A stretch of DNA of 57,481 bases from a virus: positions 1-57,481 of the IMG/VR virus record IMGVR_UViG_3300005295_000002; one strand, 5' to 3'. The notes beneath the pieces were generated by a model. The model made no database searches. It worked only from the letters and a program-made list of their open reading frames with translations, and was not told the origin of the DNA. Below are positions 13,761-22,631 of this stretch, piece by piece (the first letter of the stretch is position 1; the number at the start of each line of letters is the position of its first letter). The translations under genes and the position numbers were made by a program.

Positions 13761-13994
13761 TTATGGCTGGATCCATCCTTCTCCATCCTCTGTGATTTCG
13801 TCTCCACACCAATGGCAGCAGTCGTGAATCCAGACACAGTTGCAGTGGTGACCGCACGGCCGTTTTGACTTCGGGCACATGTCACGAGGCTCATTAACCT
13901 CTATTTCTGGACAGGTGATGCAGTCTTCAGGGGCCACTGTAGGGTTGTCTTGAACCTCTTCAGGAACGTCTTCCGAACTCCGCATATTGAACAC
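13761..13994 (-). CDS. small Cys-rich zinc protein
   Basis: Up to 77 aa. Many Cys/His: DCITCPE, DMCPKSKRPCGHHCNCVWIHDCCHWCG, consistent with two zinc sites. The true start is uncertain. ATG 13994 overlaps the upstream gene by 94 bases; a GTG about 13943 gives a shorter form. The Cys-rich C-terminus is conserved-looking and surely coding. Function unknown. Confidence 0.6.
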   Translation of the reverse strand: MFNMRSSEDVPEEVQDNPTVAPEDCITCPEIEVNEPRDMCPKSKRPCGHHCNCVWIHDCCHWCGDEITEDGEGWIQP

Positions 13995-14392
13995 CGGCTT
14001 TCTTCTGAGCTCACTGGATATTTCATTGCTGGGTGACGACTGAAGAATCGAAACACGGTTGGTCTACGACATAGGCCGCACCATTCATGGCCATCGGGGC
14101 AAGGCCAATACAGTCGTCGTTCTCCGATCTTCACAACTGGTGGCTTGAATTCCTGAGGCTTACAATGGATTGCCATGTCGTAAGCATCTGGGAGCCTTAG
14201 TCTTACCTGGGCGTAAGCCTTGGCATAGCTCGGGAGGTCAACCTTGGCCCATCGACCATCAGCCTCAAGCTGAACGAACAGCCGCCAAGGGGGTGTTGAA
14301 CAGAGGCTCGTCAGTGTGGCAGGTTTCATGAACCAAGCCTTATACAATGGATCTTGTCCGATGAGTGTTCGAAGTCGAATCTGTTCTGTCAT
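13901..14392 (-). CDS. hypothetical protein with two zinc knuckles
   Basis: 163 aa. N-terminal two thirds mixed; CPDGHEWCGLC at about 98-108 and CSICG at about 134-138 are metal-site motifs separated by a basic stretch. ATGA overlap with the membrane protein upstream. Possibly a nucleic-acid-binding protein; family not recognised. Confidence 0.65.
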   Translation of the reverse strand: MTEQIRLRTLIGQDPLYKAWFMKPATLTSLCSTPPWRLFVQLEADGRWAKVDLPSYAKAYAQVRLRLPDAYDMAIHCKPQEFKPPVVKIGERRLYWPCPDGHEWCGLCRRPTVFRFFSRHPAMKYPVSSEESRCSICGVRKTFLKRFKTTLQWPLKTASPVQK

Positions 14393-14571
14393 GGTTGAAC
14401 TCGATGCATGGCTAGAAAGATGATGACAACGGCAACAGCCGCAGCAATGATCAAAACTGCTGCAGCACAGCCTTTGCCAAAATCCCCCTCATGACCATCA
14501 TCATGATCATTGAGCCATGCTTGATCTGCGGCTTTTTCTTCTTTGGTGAGTCGCCCCCACTTCATCATCAT
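14389..14571 (-). CDS. small single-pass membrane protein
   Basis: 60 aa. Charged N-terminal half, then CAAAVLIIAAAVAVVIIFLAM (about 35-55) is one strong membrane helix near the C-terminus, so the N-terminus is probably cytoplasmic. Starts with a run of ATG codons. Role unknown; away from the lysis genes, so superinfection or membrane stress functions are possible. Confidence 0.7.
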   Translation of the reverse strand: MMMKWGRLTKEEKAADQAWLNDHDDGHEGDFGKGCAAAVLIIAAAVAVVIIFLAMHRVQP

Positions 14572-14837
14572 CCCCCCGCAAAATGTCGTTGAGCATCGTA
14601 GTCCTCGAGCTCGACAGCGATTGTGACGATGCCATTCTGGAGCGTGATCTCATCAGCCTCAAGAATATGGCATTCTGTGTCAGTGCCATTTAGCCATGAT
14701 GCCCCAGACTCTGATGTCTCATCTTGGCGAATGGCGAATTCTTCCGGGTATTTGACCACGGCAATCTGCACATGGGCGTCGGGTGGCATGTCTACCAGCT
14801 GATGGATCAGCTCCCGAACGGTGGTATATCCCTCCAT
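14568..14837 (-). CDS. hypothetical protein
   Basis: 89 aa, starting MEGYTTVRELIHQLVDMPPD at ATG 14837 behind AAGGAGGATTG; upstream in-frame ATGs have no ribosome site. TVRELIHQLVDMPPDAHVQIAV is the strand-helix pattern of a widespread family of small phage proteins of unknown function. First gene of the run 14837-13761. Confidence 0.7.
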   Translation of the reverse strand: MEGYTTVRELIHQLVDMPPDAHVQIAVVKYPEEFAIRQDETSESGASWLNGTDTECHILEADEITLQNGIVTIAVELEDYDAQRHFAGG

Positions 14838-14881
14838 CAATCCTCCTTGCTTCAACATCATCTCGATTTGATGATGGGTAA

Positions 14882-14890
14882 ATCATATCA
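14882..14890 (-). promoter_or_regulatory. extended -10 promoter for genes 14837-13761
   Basis: Minus strand: TGA-TATGAT, matching the extended -10 of the other promoters; no good -35 at 17-18 bp. About 45 bases before the ATG. Confidence 0.5.
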
Positions 14891-14999
14891 GAACTGCATA
14901 CACCAAGGAAATTGCCTGCGGACTTTATCGTCAATCAGGTGACATAAGTATTTACTGATTCTTCCGTTTCTTAAAGGAACCCCAGCTATTACGTTCCAT

Positions 15000-15287
15000 T
15001 CAACTACGCCAATCTCCATCCCATCTAGCCTTTGCAGTTTCAAGATAAACAATGGCAGATGCTAGAAAACGTGGGTTATCCTTAAACATCCCTAATCCAG
15101 TATTACACTTAGAACATAGAAGTCCTCGAACTAAACCTGTTTCATGGTCATGATCTATGTGAGGAGTTGTGCTCTTAAAAAATTTGCCACAGATAGCACA
15201 CTGGTTATTCTGTGATACAAGCATGTGCTCATATTCTGCAGCTGATAGGTTATGTTTAGCTAGTCTAGCCTTAAATGAATAGTCCAT
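15000..15287 (-). CDS. endonuclease VII-like HNH nuclease
   Basis: 95 aa. CAICGKF, then HIDHDHETGLVRGLLCSKCN, is the treble-clef HNH/recombination endonuclease VII signature with both CxxC pairs and the HxDHDH catalytic part. Too short to be a full resolvase of T4 gp49 type, more like a free-standing homing or nicking nuclease. TAGGAGCATCG before the ATG. Confidence 0.8.
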   Translation of the reverse strand: MDYSFKARLAKHNLSAAEYEHMLVSQNNQCAICGKFFKSTTPHIDHDHETGLVRGLLCSKCNTGLGMFKDNPRFLASAIVYLETAKARWDGDWRS

Positions 15288-15320
15288 CGATGCTCCTAAA
15301 ATGCCGTGAGATAGCGCTAA

Positions 15321-15635
15321 TCATTTCCCTGCGTGACGAGAATTGCGCCAATGCTCGATCATCGCATCGCACGCTTCTTGTTCAGTACAGACGACCTGGG
15401 ACAATCCTCCAGCATCTCGAATCTTCTGCATGATGCGCTCCTGGACTACTGAAGTATTACTTCGTTTGTCGGGCATCTTTGTTTCAAAGGCAAAGAATCG
15501 ACCTCTGTAACACCCGATCAAGTCCGGCAGCCCGGCCATCATATGTTCTGACCCCCAAACTTTGAAGCAGAACGCGCCCTCGAGACGCAGTCGAGCGCTG
15601 ATCTTGCGGCTCAATCTTGATTCTGGTTGTGCCAT
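15321..15635 (-). CDS. VRR-NUC domain nuclease
   Basis: 104 aa, one VRR-NUC domain: KVWGSEHMMAGLPDLIGCYRGRFFAFETKM shows the G-x-PDLI and ExK of the PD-(D/E)xK core (about 25-55), followed by Q-x-x-x-x-x-I helix. VRR-NUC enzymes of phages cut branched DNA or flaps. AAGGAGAACTA before the ATG. Lies between SSB and the HNH gene in the recombination block. Confidence 0.8.
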   Translation of the reverse strand: MAQPESRLSRKISARLRLEGAFCFKVWGSEHMMAGLPDLIGCYRGRFFAFETKMPDKRSNTSVVQERIMQKIRDAGGLSQVVCTEQEACDAMIEHWRNSRHAGK

Positions 15636-15661
15636 TAGTTCTCCTTAACATTGAAGAAGCC

Positions 15662-15701
15662 CAGCCCGGGAGGAAAGGGGCAGCAATACTCCCGAGCTGG
15701 A
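15662..15701 (-). terminator. 12-bp stem-loop between SSB and VRR-NUC genes
   Basis: CCAGCCCGGGAG (15662-15673) pairs with CTCCCGAGCTGG (15690-15701) with one G-T, loop 16. Followed on the minus strand by GCTTCTTC. Could be a terminator, attenuator or mRNA-processing site before the VRR-NUC gene. Confidence 0.55.
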
Positions 15702-15789
15702 CTTCATGATGGTGGGTGCGTCTTGCGACCTCTTGGATATTCCTAGCATACCCCAGCTGGCTGTATGTGGAACCCACCAGAATCAGGCA

Positions 15790-16578
15790 TCACGCGTCAT
15801 CAATGTCAATTTCGTCGAGGTCATCGTCGTCGACAGGCGCTGCCTTCTTGGACTTCTTCGGCGCAGGAGGTGTGTCGTCTTCCTCTTCCTCGTCTGGAGC
15901 AGCAGCCTTCTGGGCCTTCTGGATCGCGGCTCGGATGTCGTCGTCGGTCATCGACTTGAACACCTTGACCTCGAGCTCCTCGGAAGCGATCAGCGCCTTG
16001 AGCTCGGTTCGATCGAGAGCAGCCAGAGCATCGGCGGTGGTTTCGTCATCGTCGTCCTCTTCCTCCTCTTGAACCGGAGCCTTCTTCTTGGGCTTGGATG
16101 CCTCGTCCTCATCGTCATCCGAGGTGTCATCCTCGTCACCACCCTCGGTGTCCTCGTCATCTTCAGCGCTGAGTTCGCTGAGAGGAAAGGTTGCCGAGAT
16201 GTTCGACTGCATCTTGCCCTCGTACTCATCATCTTCGAGGGTGACGGCAATGTCCTTGCCAACGATGCGGTTGGGATCGACCTTGACCCGCTTCTTGGGG
16301 ACCGCGATGCCGGCTGCGATCAGCAGGTTGCGAACCTTCCAGAGCTGGTTCTCTTCGTGCTTGCAGTAGTACGGGTAGGTACCAGTGCCGACCTGGATCG
16401 TGAAGAGCCACTGAGCGACCCCATCCTTCTTGGAGGGTGCATCGACCACCTTGAGCACGCGGGCTCGGTAGTCCCCTTCGGGCTGCCGCTTCTTGTTGAA
16501 ACTGCCTCCCCCGTCCTTCACATTGGTGAAGTCCAGTCCTGCCGCTGTTGCGACTGTGGCTTTTTCAGCCATTGTCAT
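15790..16578 (-). CDS. single-stranded DNA-binding protein candidate
   Basis: 262 aa. Residues 20-110 contain beta-rich text with GDYRARVLKVVD and QWLFTIQVG-TYPYYCK, compatible with an OB fold. The C-terminal half is a long acidic tail (poly-Asp/Glu with Lys-Pro patches) ending DEIDIDDA, as in SSB tails that bind partner proteins. Position next to a Sak4-like ATPase supports a recombination SSB. No single motif is diagnostic. Confidence 0.6.
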   Translation of the reverse strand: MTMAEKATVATAAGLDFTNVKDGGGSFNKKRQPEGDYRARVLKVVDAPSKKDGVAQWLFTIQVGTGTYPYYCKHEENQLWKVRNLLIAAGIAVPKKRVKVDPNRIVGKDIAVTLEDDEYEGKMQSNISATFPLSELSAEDDEDTEGGDEDDTSDDDEDEASKPKKKAPVQEEEEDDDDETTADALAALDRTELKALIASEELEVKVFKSMTDDDIRAAIQKAQKAAAPDEEEEDDTPPAPKKSKKAAPVDDDDLDEIDIDDA

Positions 16579-17402
16579 TCTCCTTCAATCATCAGTGCCG
16601 AGAGTTTCGGCAGGGTTGGGTTTTTGATCATGTCCGGCAGCTTGTAGTCTGAACGGAAGCCCGTGTCATACTTCTCATGCAGACCAATCTGAAGCCGTCG
16701 TTGTGTAACGATCGTATCCGGATTCTTCAAGCTTGGGACTTTCACCACGTAGAGTCGACCGATCACCTCGACTACTGAGTTCACGGTCGACCGCACTGCG
16801 TTGGGCAGGTCAGGGACATAGAACGCATCAACGTCCTCAGCATCTTCGTCGTCATCGAACCCGGTACCGTTGATCATCTTCTCTTGGGCCGTGTAACAAA
16901 CGTTGATCTTGAGATTCTGGAAGTTCAGAAGGAGTTGTTTCATCATCTCGCCCGACTTGCCATAGTCGCGTTGAGCAACCATGCCAGGATGTCGATCAAG
17001 ATCTCGTTCTTCCTGCACCTTCATGACATACTTCAGTGCCATGTTGTTCATCCGAGTCAACCCGTCAAGGCTGACCCAGCTGAAAGGTGTGGAAGATTCA
17101 CCCTGCTTAATGTGGTTTGGACTCAGTTTGCCAGTGCGCAAAGCGCCGTAGACTTCCTGAGTATCCTCCCATTTCTCGATGGGCCACACGAAGGGGTCGA
17201 TGGATTTCATCGTATCGGTGCCCCTCTCGGGGTCAACCTCCAGCGTAATATCTCGGCCAGCCGAGAGGCCAAACCGAGTCTTTCCCTTCTTGTTCCTGGC
17301 ATAAACCAGGATCTTCCGAAACGATGTGATACTGGTGGGTGTGTGAGCTCGTGTTCTTGCGAGGGCAAGGTAGTCTTTCTCTGTCCTCACCTTCTCAGCC
17401 AT
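16575..17402 (-). CDS. RecA-fold ATPase (Sak4/AAA_24-like)
   Basis: 275 aa. RNKKGKTRF (about 36-44) is a Walker A variant, FSWVSLDGLT (about 103-112) the Walker B strand with D; a glutamine-rich core and C-terminal strand follow. Phage Sak4-type recombinases of about this size work with SSB in annealing or strand exchange, and here the SSB candidate follows by a 4-base overlap. Exact subfamily not certain. Confidence 0.75.
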   Translation of the reverse strand: MAEKVRTEKDYLALARTRAHTPTSITSFRKILVYARNKKGKTRFGLSAGRDITLEVDPERGTDTMKSIDPFVWPIEKWEDTQEVYGALRTGKLSPNHIKQGESSTPFSWVSLDGLTRMNNMALKYVMKVQEERDLDRHPGMVAQRDYGKSGEMMKQLLLNFQNLKINVCYTAQEKMINGTGFDDDEDAEDVDAFYVPDLPNAVRSTVNSVVEVIGRLYVVKVPSLKNPDTIVTQRRLQIGLHEKYDTGFRSDYKLPDMIKNPTLPKLSALMIEGE

Positions 17403-17808
17403 TGGTTATTCCTCCTTCTATCCCCGCTCGCTCGTCCTGATGGACTCTTTTGGTTAAAGCAGGAATTAAACCATATTGTTTTCGGTTGCCCATCTGAGAT
17501 AGATTAACTCCATGAGTAACCCAATCTATGTGATCTGGGTTAACGCAGCCCGCGTAATTGCAGAGATGTTCAGCCTCGAGCCCGAGAGGACAAGGTCCCT
17601 TAACTAATTCCCAAGCAACTCGGTGAGCTCTAGTTGATGGGCCACCTTTGAACTGACCATAGCCCATATCAAACTTAGAAGCAGTCCATTCCCAACAATG
17701 ACCTAGGTGTTCCACTCGAATCTGCCCCAGTTTATTAACATGAGACCAGAAGTTCTGAATAGATCTATCGGTCATTTTTGAAACTGGTCGACATCTCATG
17801 TTATTCAT
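17395..17808 (-). CDS. HNH homing endonuclease-like protein
   Basis: 137 aa. GHCWEWTASKFDMGYGQF (about 36-53), AHRVAWELVKGPCP, then HLCNYAGCVNPDHIDWVTHGVN give the HNH_3-type layout found in phage homing enzymes. Overlaps both neighbours by a few bases. Likely a mobile intruder between the Cas4-like nuclease and the recombinase. Several in-frame ATGs near 17808 leave the start uncertain. Confidence 0.8.
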   Translation of the reverse strand: MNNMRCRPVSKMTDRSIQNFWSHVNKLGQIRVEHLGHCWEWTASKFDMGYGQFKGGPSTRAHRVAWELVKGPCPLGLEAEHLCNYAGCVNPDHIDWVTHGVNLSQMGNRKQYGLIPALTKRVHQDERAGIEGGITNG

Positions 17809-18934
17809 TGCTAAGCCCAGCCAATTCGTCCTGGTAATAGGCCATCGGATCGGCCTCAGAGAAATTGTGCCGCAGCAGGTGTGCGGTATTGCCCCCGAAT
17901 AGCTCGGTAGTGCAAAGATCGGTGTAGCTGCACATGAACTTGCAGTGTGTTCCTGGGTTGCGTTCGACTCGATCGGGCTTGTCCCAGTGGTAGTTCTTGA
18001 TTCGGTTCGATGTCATGAAGCCCTCAGTAGCCACTCGCTTGAGCAGGGCATTTGACTTCTCTAAAACATCTCGTCGGAAGAACGGTGAAGTCTGCATCTC
18101 ACCAGGTACATAGCGTTGAGACTTGAGATGAGTCAGCTTGTCAGCATAGCCTGCAGGGTCAAGCTGGTATCGCTGGATCGCCTTGACCATCGTTGGATAG
18201 TCTGTCACAATCTTCGCACTCCGGCTAAGTGCTTTGCCGTTCTTCAGCAGCACAGGGACACTCGGCGGTGTGGATCGAATGTAGTTCCAGATGTGACCCT
18301 GCACTGGAATTTTGTTCTTCAGAGCAGCCCAGATATACAAGGCAGACTGGGCATCAAGCATTCTGAAGTCAAGGTCAGGCAGTTTTTTGTGGTTCTTATG
18401 GTCAACGATCCAAAGCCCGTACTGGTTCTCGACCAGCATATCAATCTTTCCCCGGTACAACGTTCCATCGGGCAGTACAGCTTCCAAGACGAACTCGCAC
18501 TCATGGATCTTCCATTCGTCAAACTTGTAATGCCAGATGTAGGACTGCATCGTTCGGTAGCAATCTCGGGGGAGATCTCCAATGTGCTCCTTCTCTTCGT
18601 CAAAGAGCTTAGCAAACCGGTTGGTGAAAACCTCGTGAACTGCTTTCCAGTCTTCACCTTTGTGATATGTCTCGTACAAGGCATGCATCCAAGTACCGAA
18701 TCTCAGCGGTCGTCCCAGAACTTTGGGCTTCAACCGCAGGATGTACTTGTACTCAAACTGCTTAGGACAGGCCTTGAAGGTCTTCAGCATCGAGTGTGTA
18801 GCGATCCCAGCTCCCACACCATCGAGGGCGTCGGCATCCCAGTAGACAGCATCACCAGGCTGCCAAAGCTTGACAGACTCGACCTGTATACCATCGCGTT
18901 CATACCGTCGAACGGCGACTGGTATCTCCCTCAT
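17801..18934 (-). CDS. Cas4/RecB-like PD-(D/E)xK exonuclease
   Basis: 377 aa from ATG 18934 (behind GAAAGGGGCACGC). RFGTWMHALYE (78-88) is the entry helix, GKID (162-165) and VDHK (177-180) the metal-binding core, and QSALY (196-200) the QxxxY motif. Cys 56 plus a C-terminal CKFMCSYTDLC supply the one-plus-three Fe-S cysteines seen in Cas4 and AddB. Expected 5' or 3' end resection for recombination with SSB and the Sak4-like ATPase. Own promoter at 18959-18987. Confidence 0.85.
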   Translation of the reverse strand: MREIPVAVRRYERDGIQVESVKLWQPGDAVYWDADALDGVGAGIATHSMLKTFKACPKQFEYKYILRLKPKVLGRPLRFGTWMHALYETYHKGEDWKAVHEVFTNRFAKLFDEEKEHIGDLPRDCYRTMQSYIWHYKFDEWKIHECEFVLEAVLPDGTLYRGKIDMLVENQYGLWIVDHKNHKKLPDLDFRMLDAQSALYIWAALKNKIPVQGHIWNYIRSTPPSVPVLLKNGKALSRSAKIVTDYPTMVKAIQRYQLDPAGYADKLTHLKSQRYVPGEMQTSPFFRRDVLEKSNALLKRVATEGFMTSNRIKNYHWDKPDRVERNPGTHCKFMCSYTDLCTTELFGGNTAHLLRHNFSEADPMAYYQDELAGLSNE

Positions 18935-18958
18935 GCGTGCCCCTTTCTCATACATCCC

Positions 18959-18987
18959 ATCATATCGCTTCCCACACGAGACGGCAA
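18959..18987 (-). promoter_or_regulatory. promoter for nuclease-recombination unit
   Basis: Minus strand: TTGCCG (18982-18987), 17 bp, TATGAT (18959-18964). Good -10, weak -35. Confidence 0.65.
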
Positions 18988-19009
18988 ATCGATCGATCTA
19001 TCCCATTCT

Positions 19010-19732
19010 TCACGGGGCAACTCGACCGAAGTCACAGAATGCTTTGTATGTGATGGGCATGACGGACTTCAAAGCCTCCTCATAGATTCTAGCAACAAGT
19101 TCATCGATCTCCCACATTGGCTTGGACGGGAAGGTCGCAGTCGGCTCATCTGTCCGGAGACTGAGGAAAGCCATCATCGACCGAGCATTGCAGGAGGCAA
19201 ACATGCTGGTCATCAGATAGACAGGAAGTACCCCTCGAGCTACTTCTTTAGCTACATCATCAGCCAGGATGTTTTCATATGTTGCGTAAGCTCTCTCGAA
19301 CTGATCTCTCATGTCTGAGAACATCTGATCATATTGTTCCTCAGAACCAGGGCTCATGACATAGTGTCCAGGCTTGCCAGTTTGGATCAAGGGTCGACGA
19401 CGGGGTGGGATATAGAACTCCGGCTTCATCACCTTGTACCGGCCCGATTCTTCGTTGTAGGACCAGCCGATGCGGTGACGATGATGCTCTCGGAATACCG
19501 CGATCGGGGCCTTGACGAAGAACTGGAAGTAGTTCTGCTCGAACGGTGTGCCGTGCCGGTTCTTCATCAGGAAACGAATGCGGCCATCAATGCCCTCGAT
19601 TCCCTCTTCATCCCAGAGTTGCTTGATTTCATCCCCCATCGTCGAGACAAGCATCGCCTCGATCACATCATCATCATCTGCCATCGATCGTCTGAACACA
19701 ACCTCCGGTTGAACAATCCGAATCTCAGTCAT
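19010..19732 (-). CDS. thyX: flavin-dependent thymidylate synthase ThyX
   Basis: 240 aa. RHR (85-87), then S-x-NEES (91-96) and GRY (97-99), is the RHRx(7-8)S-R ThyX motif. Uses FAD and NADPH with methylene-THF to convert dUMP to dTMP. Its presence means dTMP does not depend on either ThyA-like protein at 23039-24911. ATGA overlap with the 122-aa gene upstream; same transcript as DNA polymerase. Confidence 0.92.
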   Translation of the reverse strand: MTEIRIVQPEVVFRRSMADDDDVIEAMLVSTMGDEIKQLWDEEGIEGIDGRIRFLMKNRHGTPFEQNYFQFFVKAPIAVFREHHRHRIGWSYNEESGRYKVMKPEFYIPPRRRPLIQTGKPGHYVMSPGSEEQYDQMFSDMRDQFERAYATYENILADDVAKEVARGVLPVYLMTSMFASCNARSMMAFLSLRTDEPTATFPSKPMWEIDELVARIYEEALKSVMPITYKAFCDFGRVAP

Positions 19733-20097
19733 TTTCCATCCACCGTTCTGTAGTTCAGGGTCTCTTCCTTAAGAGTGCTCTGGAATGTTGTGATCTGGTT
19801 GACGACTCTGCCGGCATGGGGATCTCCGTAAGTCACATATCGCTCCATTTCCATCCGAACCTTGATCTCTTCGAGAAGTTCTCGCGTCGTAGCAAGACCT
19901 AACAATGGGAGTGTACCGGAGGCGGCCATGCCATGATCTCGCATGAGATCCAAGATATCTGCCATGTAGGCCGCGTTTGACTTCTCTGGATCAACTCCCG
20001 GAGAGCAGACATCATCTAACAGAGATATCAGATCTAGCTGGAAGGGGGTCCACTCTCCTTTCGGTTGTCCGAACTCATCTCTCTTTACTTTGGTCAT
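19729..20097 (-). CDS. hypothetical protein between polymerase and ThyX
   Basis: 122 aa, helical, no motif recognised. Overlaps its neighbours by four bases at both ends (ATGA), so it is made with DNA polymerase and ThyX. A role in nucleotide or replication metabolism is inferred only from place. Confidence 0.7.
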   Translation of the reverse strand: MTKVKRDEFGQPKGEWTPFQLDLISLLDDVCSPGVDPEKSNAAYMADILDLMRDHGMAASGTLPLLGLATTRELLEEIKVRMEMERYVTYGDPHAGRVVNQITTFQSTLKEETLNYRTVDGK

Positions 20098-22631
20098 GCT
20101 ACTTTCCTTTCATCATCCACGAACTCGTGGTAATACTTGGCGAAATTGTCAACGTGTTCTCGGGTAAGTTCTTTAGCCCCGCCCCAGTGAGAACCCACCT
20201 TGATATCGGCTTCAATGGGTAGGTCAATCTCAACTCCGAACATGCGCTTCAGGGGGAGGTTTTCCATGGTGTTCTTGATGATCGGCAATGCCTTAGCAAG
20301 GTCTCGGTTATCAATCTCAAAGTTGATCGCGTCATGCACAAGACCCAGCGTGTGGCCTCGAATACCTAGCCGCTTGAACTCGTTATCTATCAGGATCATG
20401 GAGATCACGTTCATGTCTGAAGCAAATGACTGTACGGGTGAGTTGATCGCCTGTCGCTCGGCTTCCATGACAACCATCTTATCGCCTGAGTATACGTCAG
20501 GTAGATGGCGAATGCGGCCAATCGGGCTTTGTACTCGACCGTAGTTATGTACCAGTCGACGTTGGCGATTGTGCCAGTGTACGAAACCTGGATACATGTC
20601 GAAGAATGCGATGCGACTATCCTTAGCTTCTTGTTCGGTGAAGGTAATACCGTAGTTTTGCTTGGCAGTCTGCATGAACTTCTTCCAGTACATGCCAAAG
20701 AGATAACCGAAGTTCACCGGTTTTGCAGCCTTGCGCTCTTCCTTGGTGATGTATTTCTCAAGCTTACCGGTCATCTTCGCAGCCATAGCCGCGTGAACAT
20801 CGATGCCGTTACGAATTAACCAGAGTCCCTTTTTGTCTCGGCTGATGAAGACCGCAAGGCGGAATTCGATCTGCCCGAAGTCAGCCTCAACGAATGAACT
20901 CCCGGGAGGAGCTCCGAAGAGACCTCGGATAAAGGGATCTCGAGGGACTTGTTGAAGATTACAACCTCGACCACGATCTCGGGTCGCCGTAATCTTCTCT
21001 TCGTCTTCCTTACCCGAACTAAGTCGCCCGGTAACAGTACCTGCCAACTTGAATGTTGTGTGGATCCTACCATTCTCATCAACAATCTCCTGATATCTAG
21101 TAACGTACGTCGAGCAATATTTTTGCCACTTACCCCGCTCTTCAAGCAACGAAAGAACAGGATGATCTGGGTACATCTCCTTCAGCTCAATCATCGTTGC
21201 TTCAGCCAGTGATGGATCACCAGGTCGACCATCATCCTTAGTCTTCCCTCGAGCAATCACCGGCAAGTCAAGGTACTCAAAGATGAACCAGCGCATCCAG
21301 TTCGAGGCATTGAAGTTGACTTCAGCAGGCTTAGCTTTCTTACCCATCGTCGGCCAACCCTCAGTCGTGTTGGGCGGAACTGATTCCATCAGCTGGCGAT
21401 CAAGCTCGTCACGCATGTCGAATGCGATCTTGGTTGCTGTTGCAAGCTTTTCTTGGTCGATCCAAATCCCTCGTTGCTCAACCTCGATCAACTTCTCATT
21501 AGCCGGCATGGTTACCAGCAAGAAGATCCGAAGGAGCCGAGGTTGATCAACCAACTGTTGACGCAAGATCTTGTAGATATGGTAGGTGTAGAAGGTGTCA
21601 AGTGCGTTGTACTTTAGCACATGATTGAGGGGAGTGTTTCGAAGATCCTTGGTATCAATACCCCAGGGGGCTACACCAAGTAACATTCTGGCGAGCGGCT
21701 TCAGACCCTTGAGTCTATTCTCGTCGAGCAGGTGAGCCGCAAGCATGGTATCAAATGTTACCTTAGCATGCAGACCATAGAACCTTAGCCACTTAGCATC
21801 AAACTTGCCATTATGAGCCACCTGCTTCTTGATGCCCTCGAATGCGGGAGCAAGGAACATGAGAACTTTTTGCCAGCTTCGGCGGAAAGGAGACTCGGGG
21901 TGATCTAAGGGTAACACCCACACGATCACGCGTTCTTCGCCAGTATCGGCCATGGTATGAACCATTGTGCCGGCCAGTGAGACAATGCCGCCCGTCTTAT
22001 CCCACTCATCGAGTCCCGCGGTTTCGATGTCATAGCTGATCAGGTCGGCCGAGAACAACAACTGCTTCAGTTTCTTGAGCTTATCCTTGGTATTGATCAA
22101 CGCGATCTTTGGCATCTCAAGAGTACCAGCAGTACCATTGACTGTCGATGCGAACAGCTGCAGGTCAGCCTGCCAAGCACCCTTCTGACCTGGGTTACGA
22201 TTGACTGAAGCAGGAGAAACTGTAGTCAATACCTTTGCTCCATTGATTTCCTCGACGCGGCCTCGCCACTTCATAATGCCTGAGTGAGGCGTGATCGCTG
22301 CCAAGGCTTCATTACCAAAACCTAGCATGAACTTAGGCTTGATGGCAGCGATCTCTTCGTGAAGGTAAGTTGATGCGCAGATCTTCAGGTCGCCCTTACC
22401 TGGGTCCTGGTCGAAAGTTCGGCATTTGACTACTGAGGTGAAGTAACAGCGGCTCAGGTCAATCCCAGCATTGACGAGCTCAGCTTCGATCATGTCTTGG
22501 TAAGGCCGAGAGTTTGGCATTCTCGAGACAACTACAATGTCTGCTTTGGTGGGTCCAAACCCCATCTCGCACACATCATCAGCTGTCTGGTGCAGCTTAC
22601 AGAGTTTGCATCTCGGATCACCTTTGATCAT
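20094..22631 (-). CDS. family A DNA polymerase with N-terminal UDG-like domain
   Basis: 845 aa. Residues 1-150 look like a family 4 uracil-DNA glycosylase: four Cys at 8, 11, 70 and 85 in the Fe-S spacing, YFTSVVKC, then RG about 123-124 and VSPAS. The usual catalytic GEAPG is changed to VSRMPNSR (35-42), so glycosylase activity is doubtful. Residues about 195-380: 3'-5' exonuclease (DIE 201-203, HNGKFD, LDTFYTYH). Residues 380-845: polymerase with motif A (EADFGQIEFR), motif B (KPVNFGYLFG) and motif C (LVHDAI). Replicative polymerase. Start at ATG 22631 inside the deaminase 3' end. Confidence 0.92.
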   Translation of the reverse strand: MIKGDPRCKLCKLHQTADDVCEMGFGPTKADIVVVSRMPNSRPYQDMIEAELVNAGIDLSRCYFTSVVKCRTFDQDPGKGDLKICASTYLHEEIAAIKPKFMLGFGNEALAAITPHSGIMKWRGRVEEINGAKVLTTVSPASVNRNPGQKGAWQADLQLFASTVNGTAGTLEMPKIALINTKDKLKKLKQLLFSADLISYDIETAGLDEWDKTGGIVSLAGTMVHTMADTGEERVIVWVLPLDHPESPFRRSWQKVLMFLAPAFEGIKKQVAHNGKFDAKWLRFYGLHAKVTFDTMLAAHLLDENRLKGLKPLARMLLGVAPWGIDTKDLRNTPLNHVLKYNALDTFYTYHIYKILRQQLVDQPRLLRIFLLVTMPANEKLIEVEQRGIWIDQEKLATATKIAFDMRDELDRQLMESVPPNTTEGWPTMGKKAKPAEVNFNASNWMRWFIFEYLDLPVIARGKTKDDGRPGDPSLAEATMIELKEMYPDHPVLSLLEERGKWQKYCSTYVTRYQEIVDENGRIHTTFKLAGTVTGRLSSGKEDEEKITATRDRGRGCNLQQVPRDPFIRGLFGAPPGSSFVEADFGQIEFRLAVFISRDKKGLWLIRNGIDVHAAMAAKMTGKLEKYITKEERKAAKPVNFGYLFGMYWKKFMQTAKQNYGITFTEQEAKDSRIAFFDMYPGFVHWHNRQRRLVHNYGRVQSPIGRIRHLPDVYSGDKMVVMEAERQAINSPVQSFASDMNVISMILIDNEFKRLGIRGHTLGLVHDAINFEIDNRDLAKALPIIKNTMENLPLKRMFGVEIDLPIEADIKVGSHWGGAKELTREHVDNFAKYYHEFVDDERKVA

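Noticed and set aside
15321-15370. Fifth copy of the intergenic element (AGAAT and GATCATCG)
   Set aside because: It lies inside the VRR-NUC coding region, lacks the TCCC/GGGA stem, and the similarity may be codon-driven.
18116-19318. 400-aa plus-strand open frame
   Set aside because: It is the antisense of the Cas4-like nuclease and ThyX genes, with clear motifs on the minus strand. No ribosome site.
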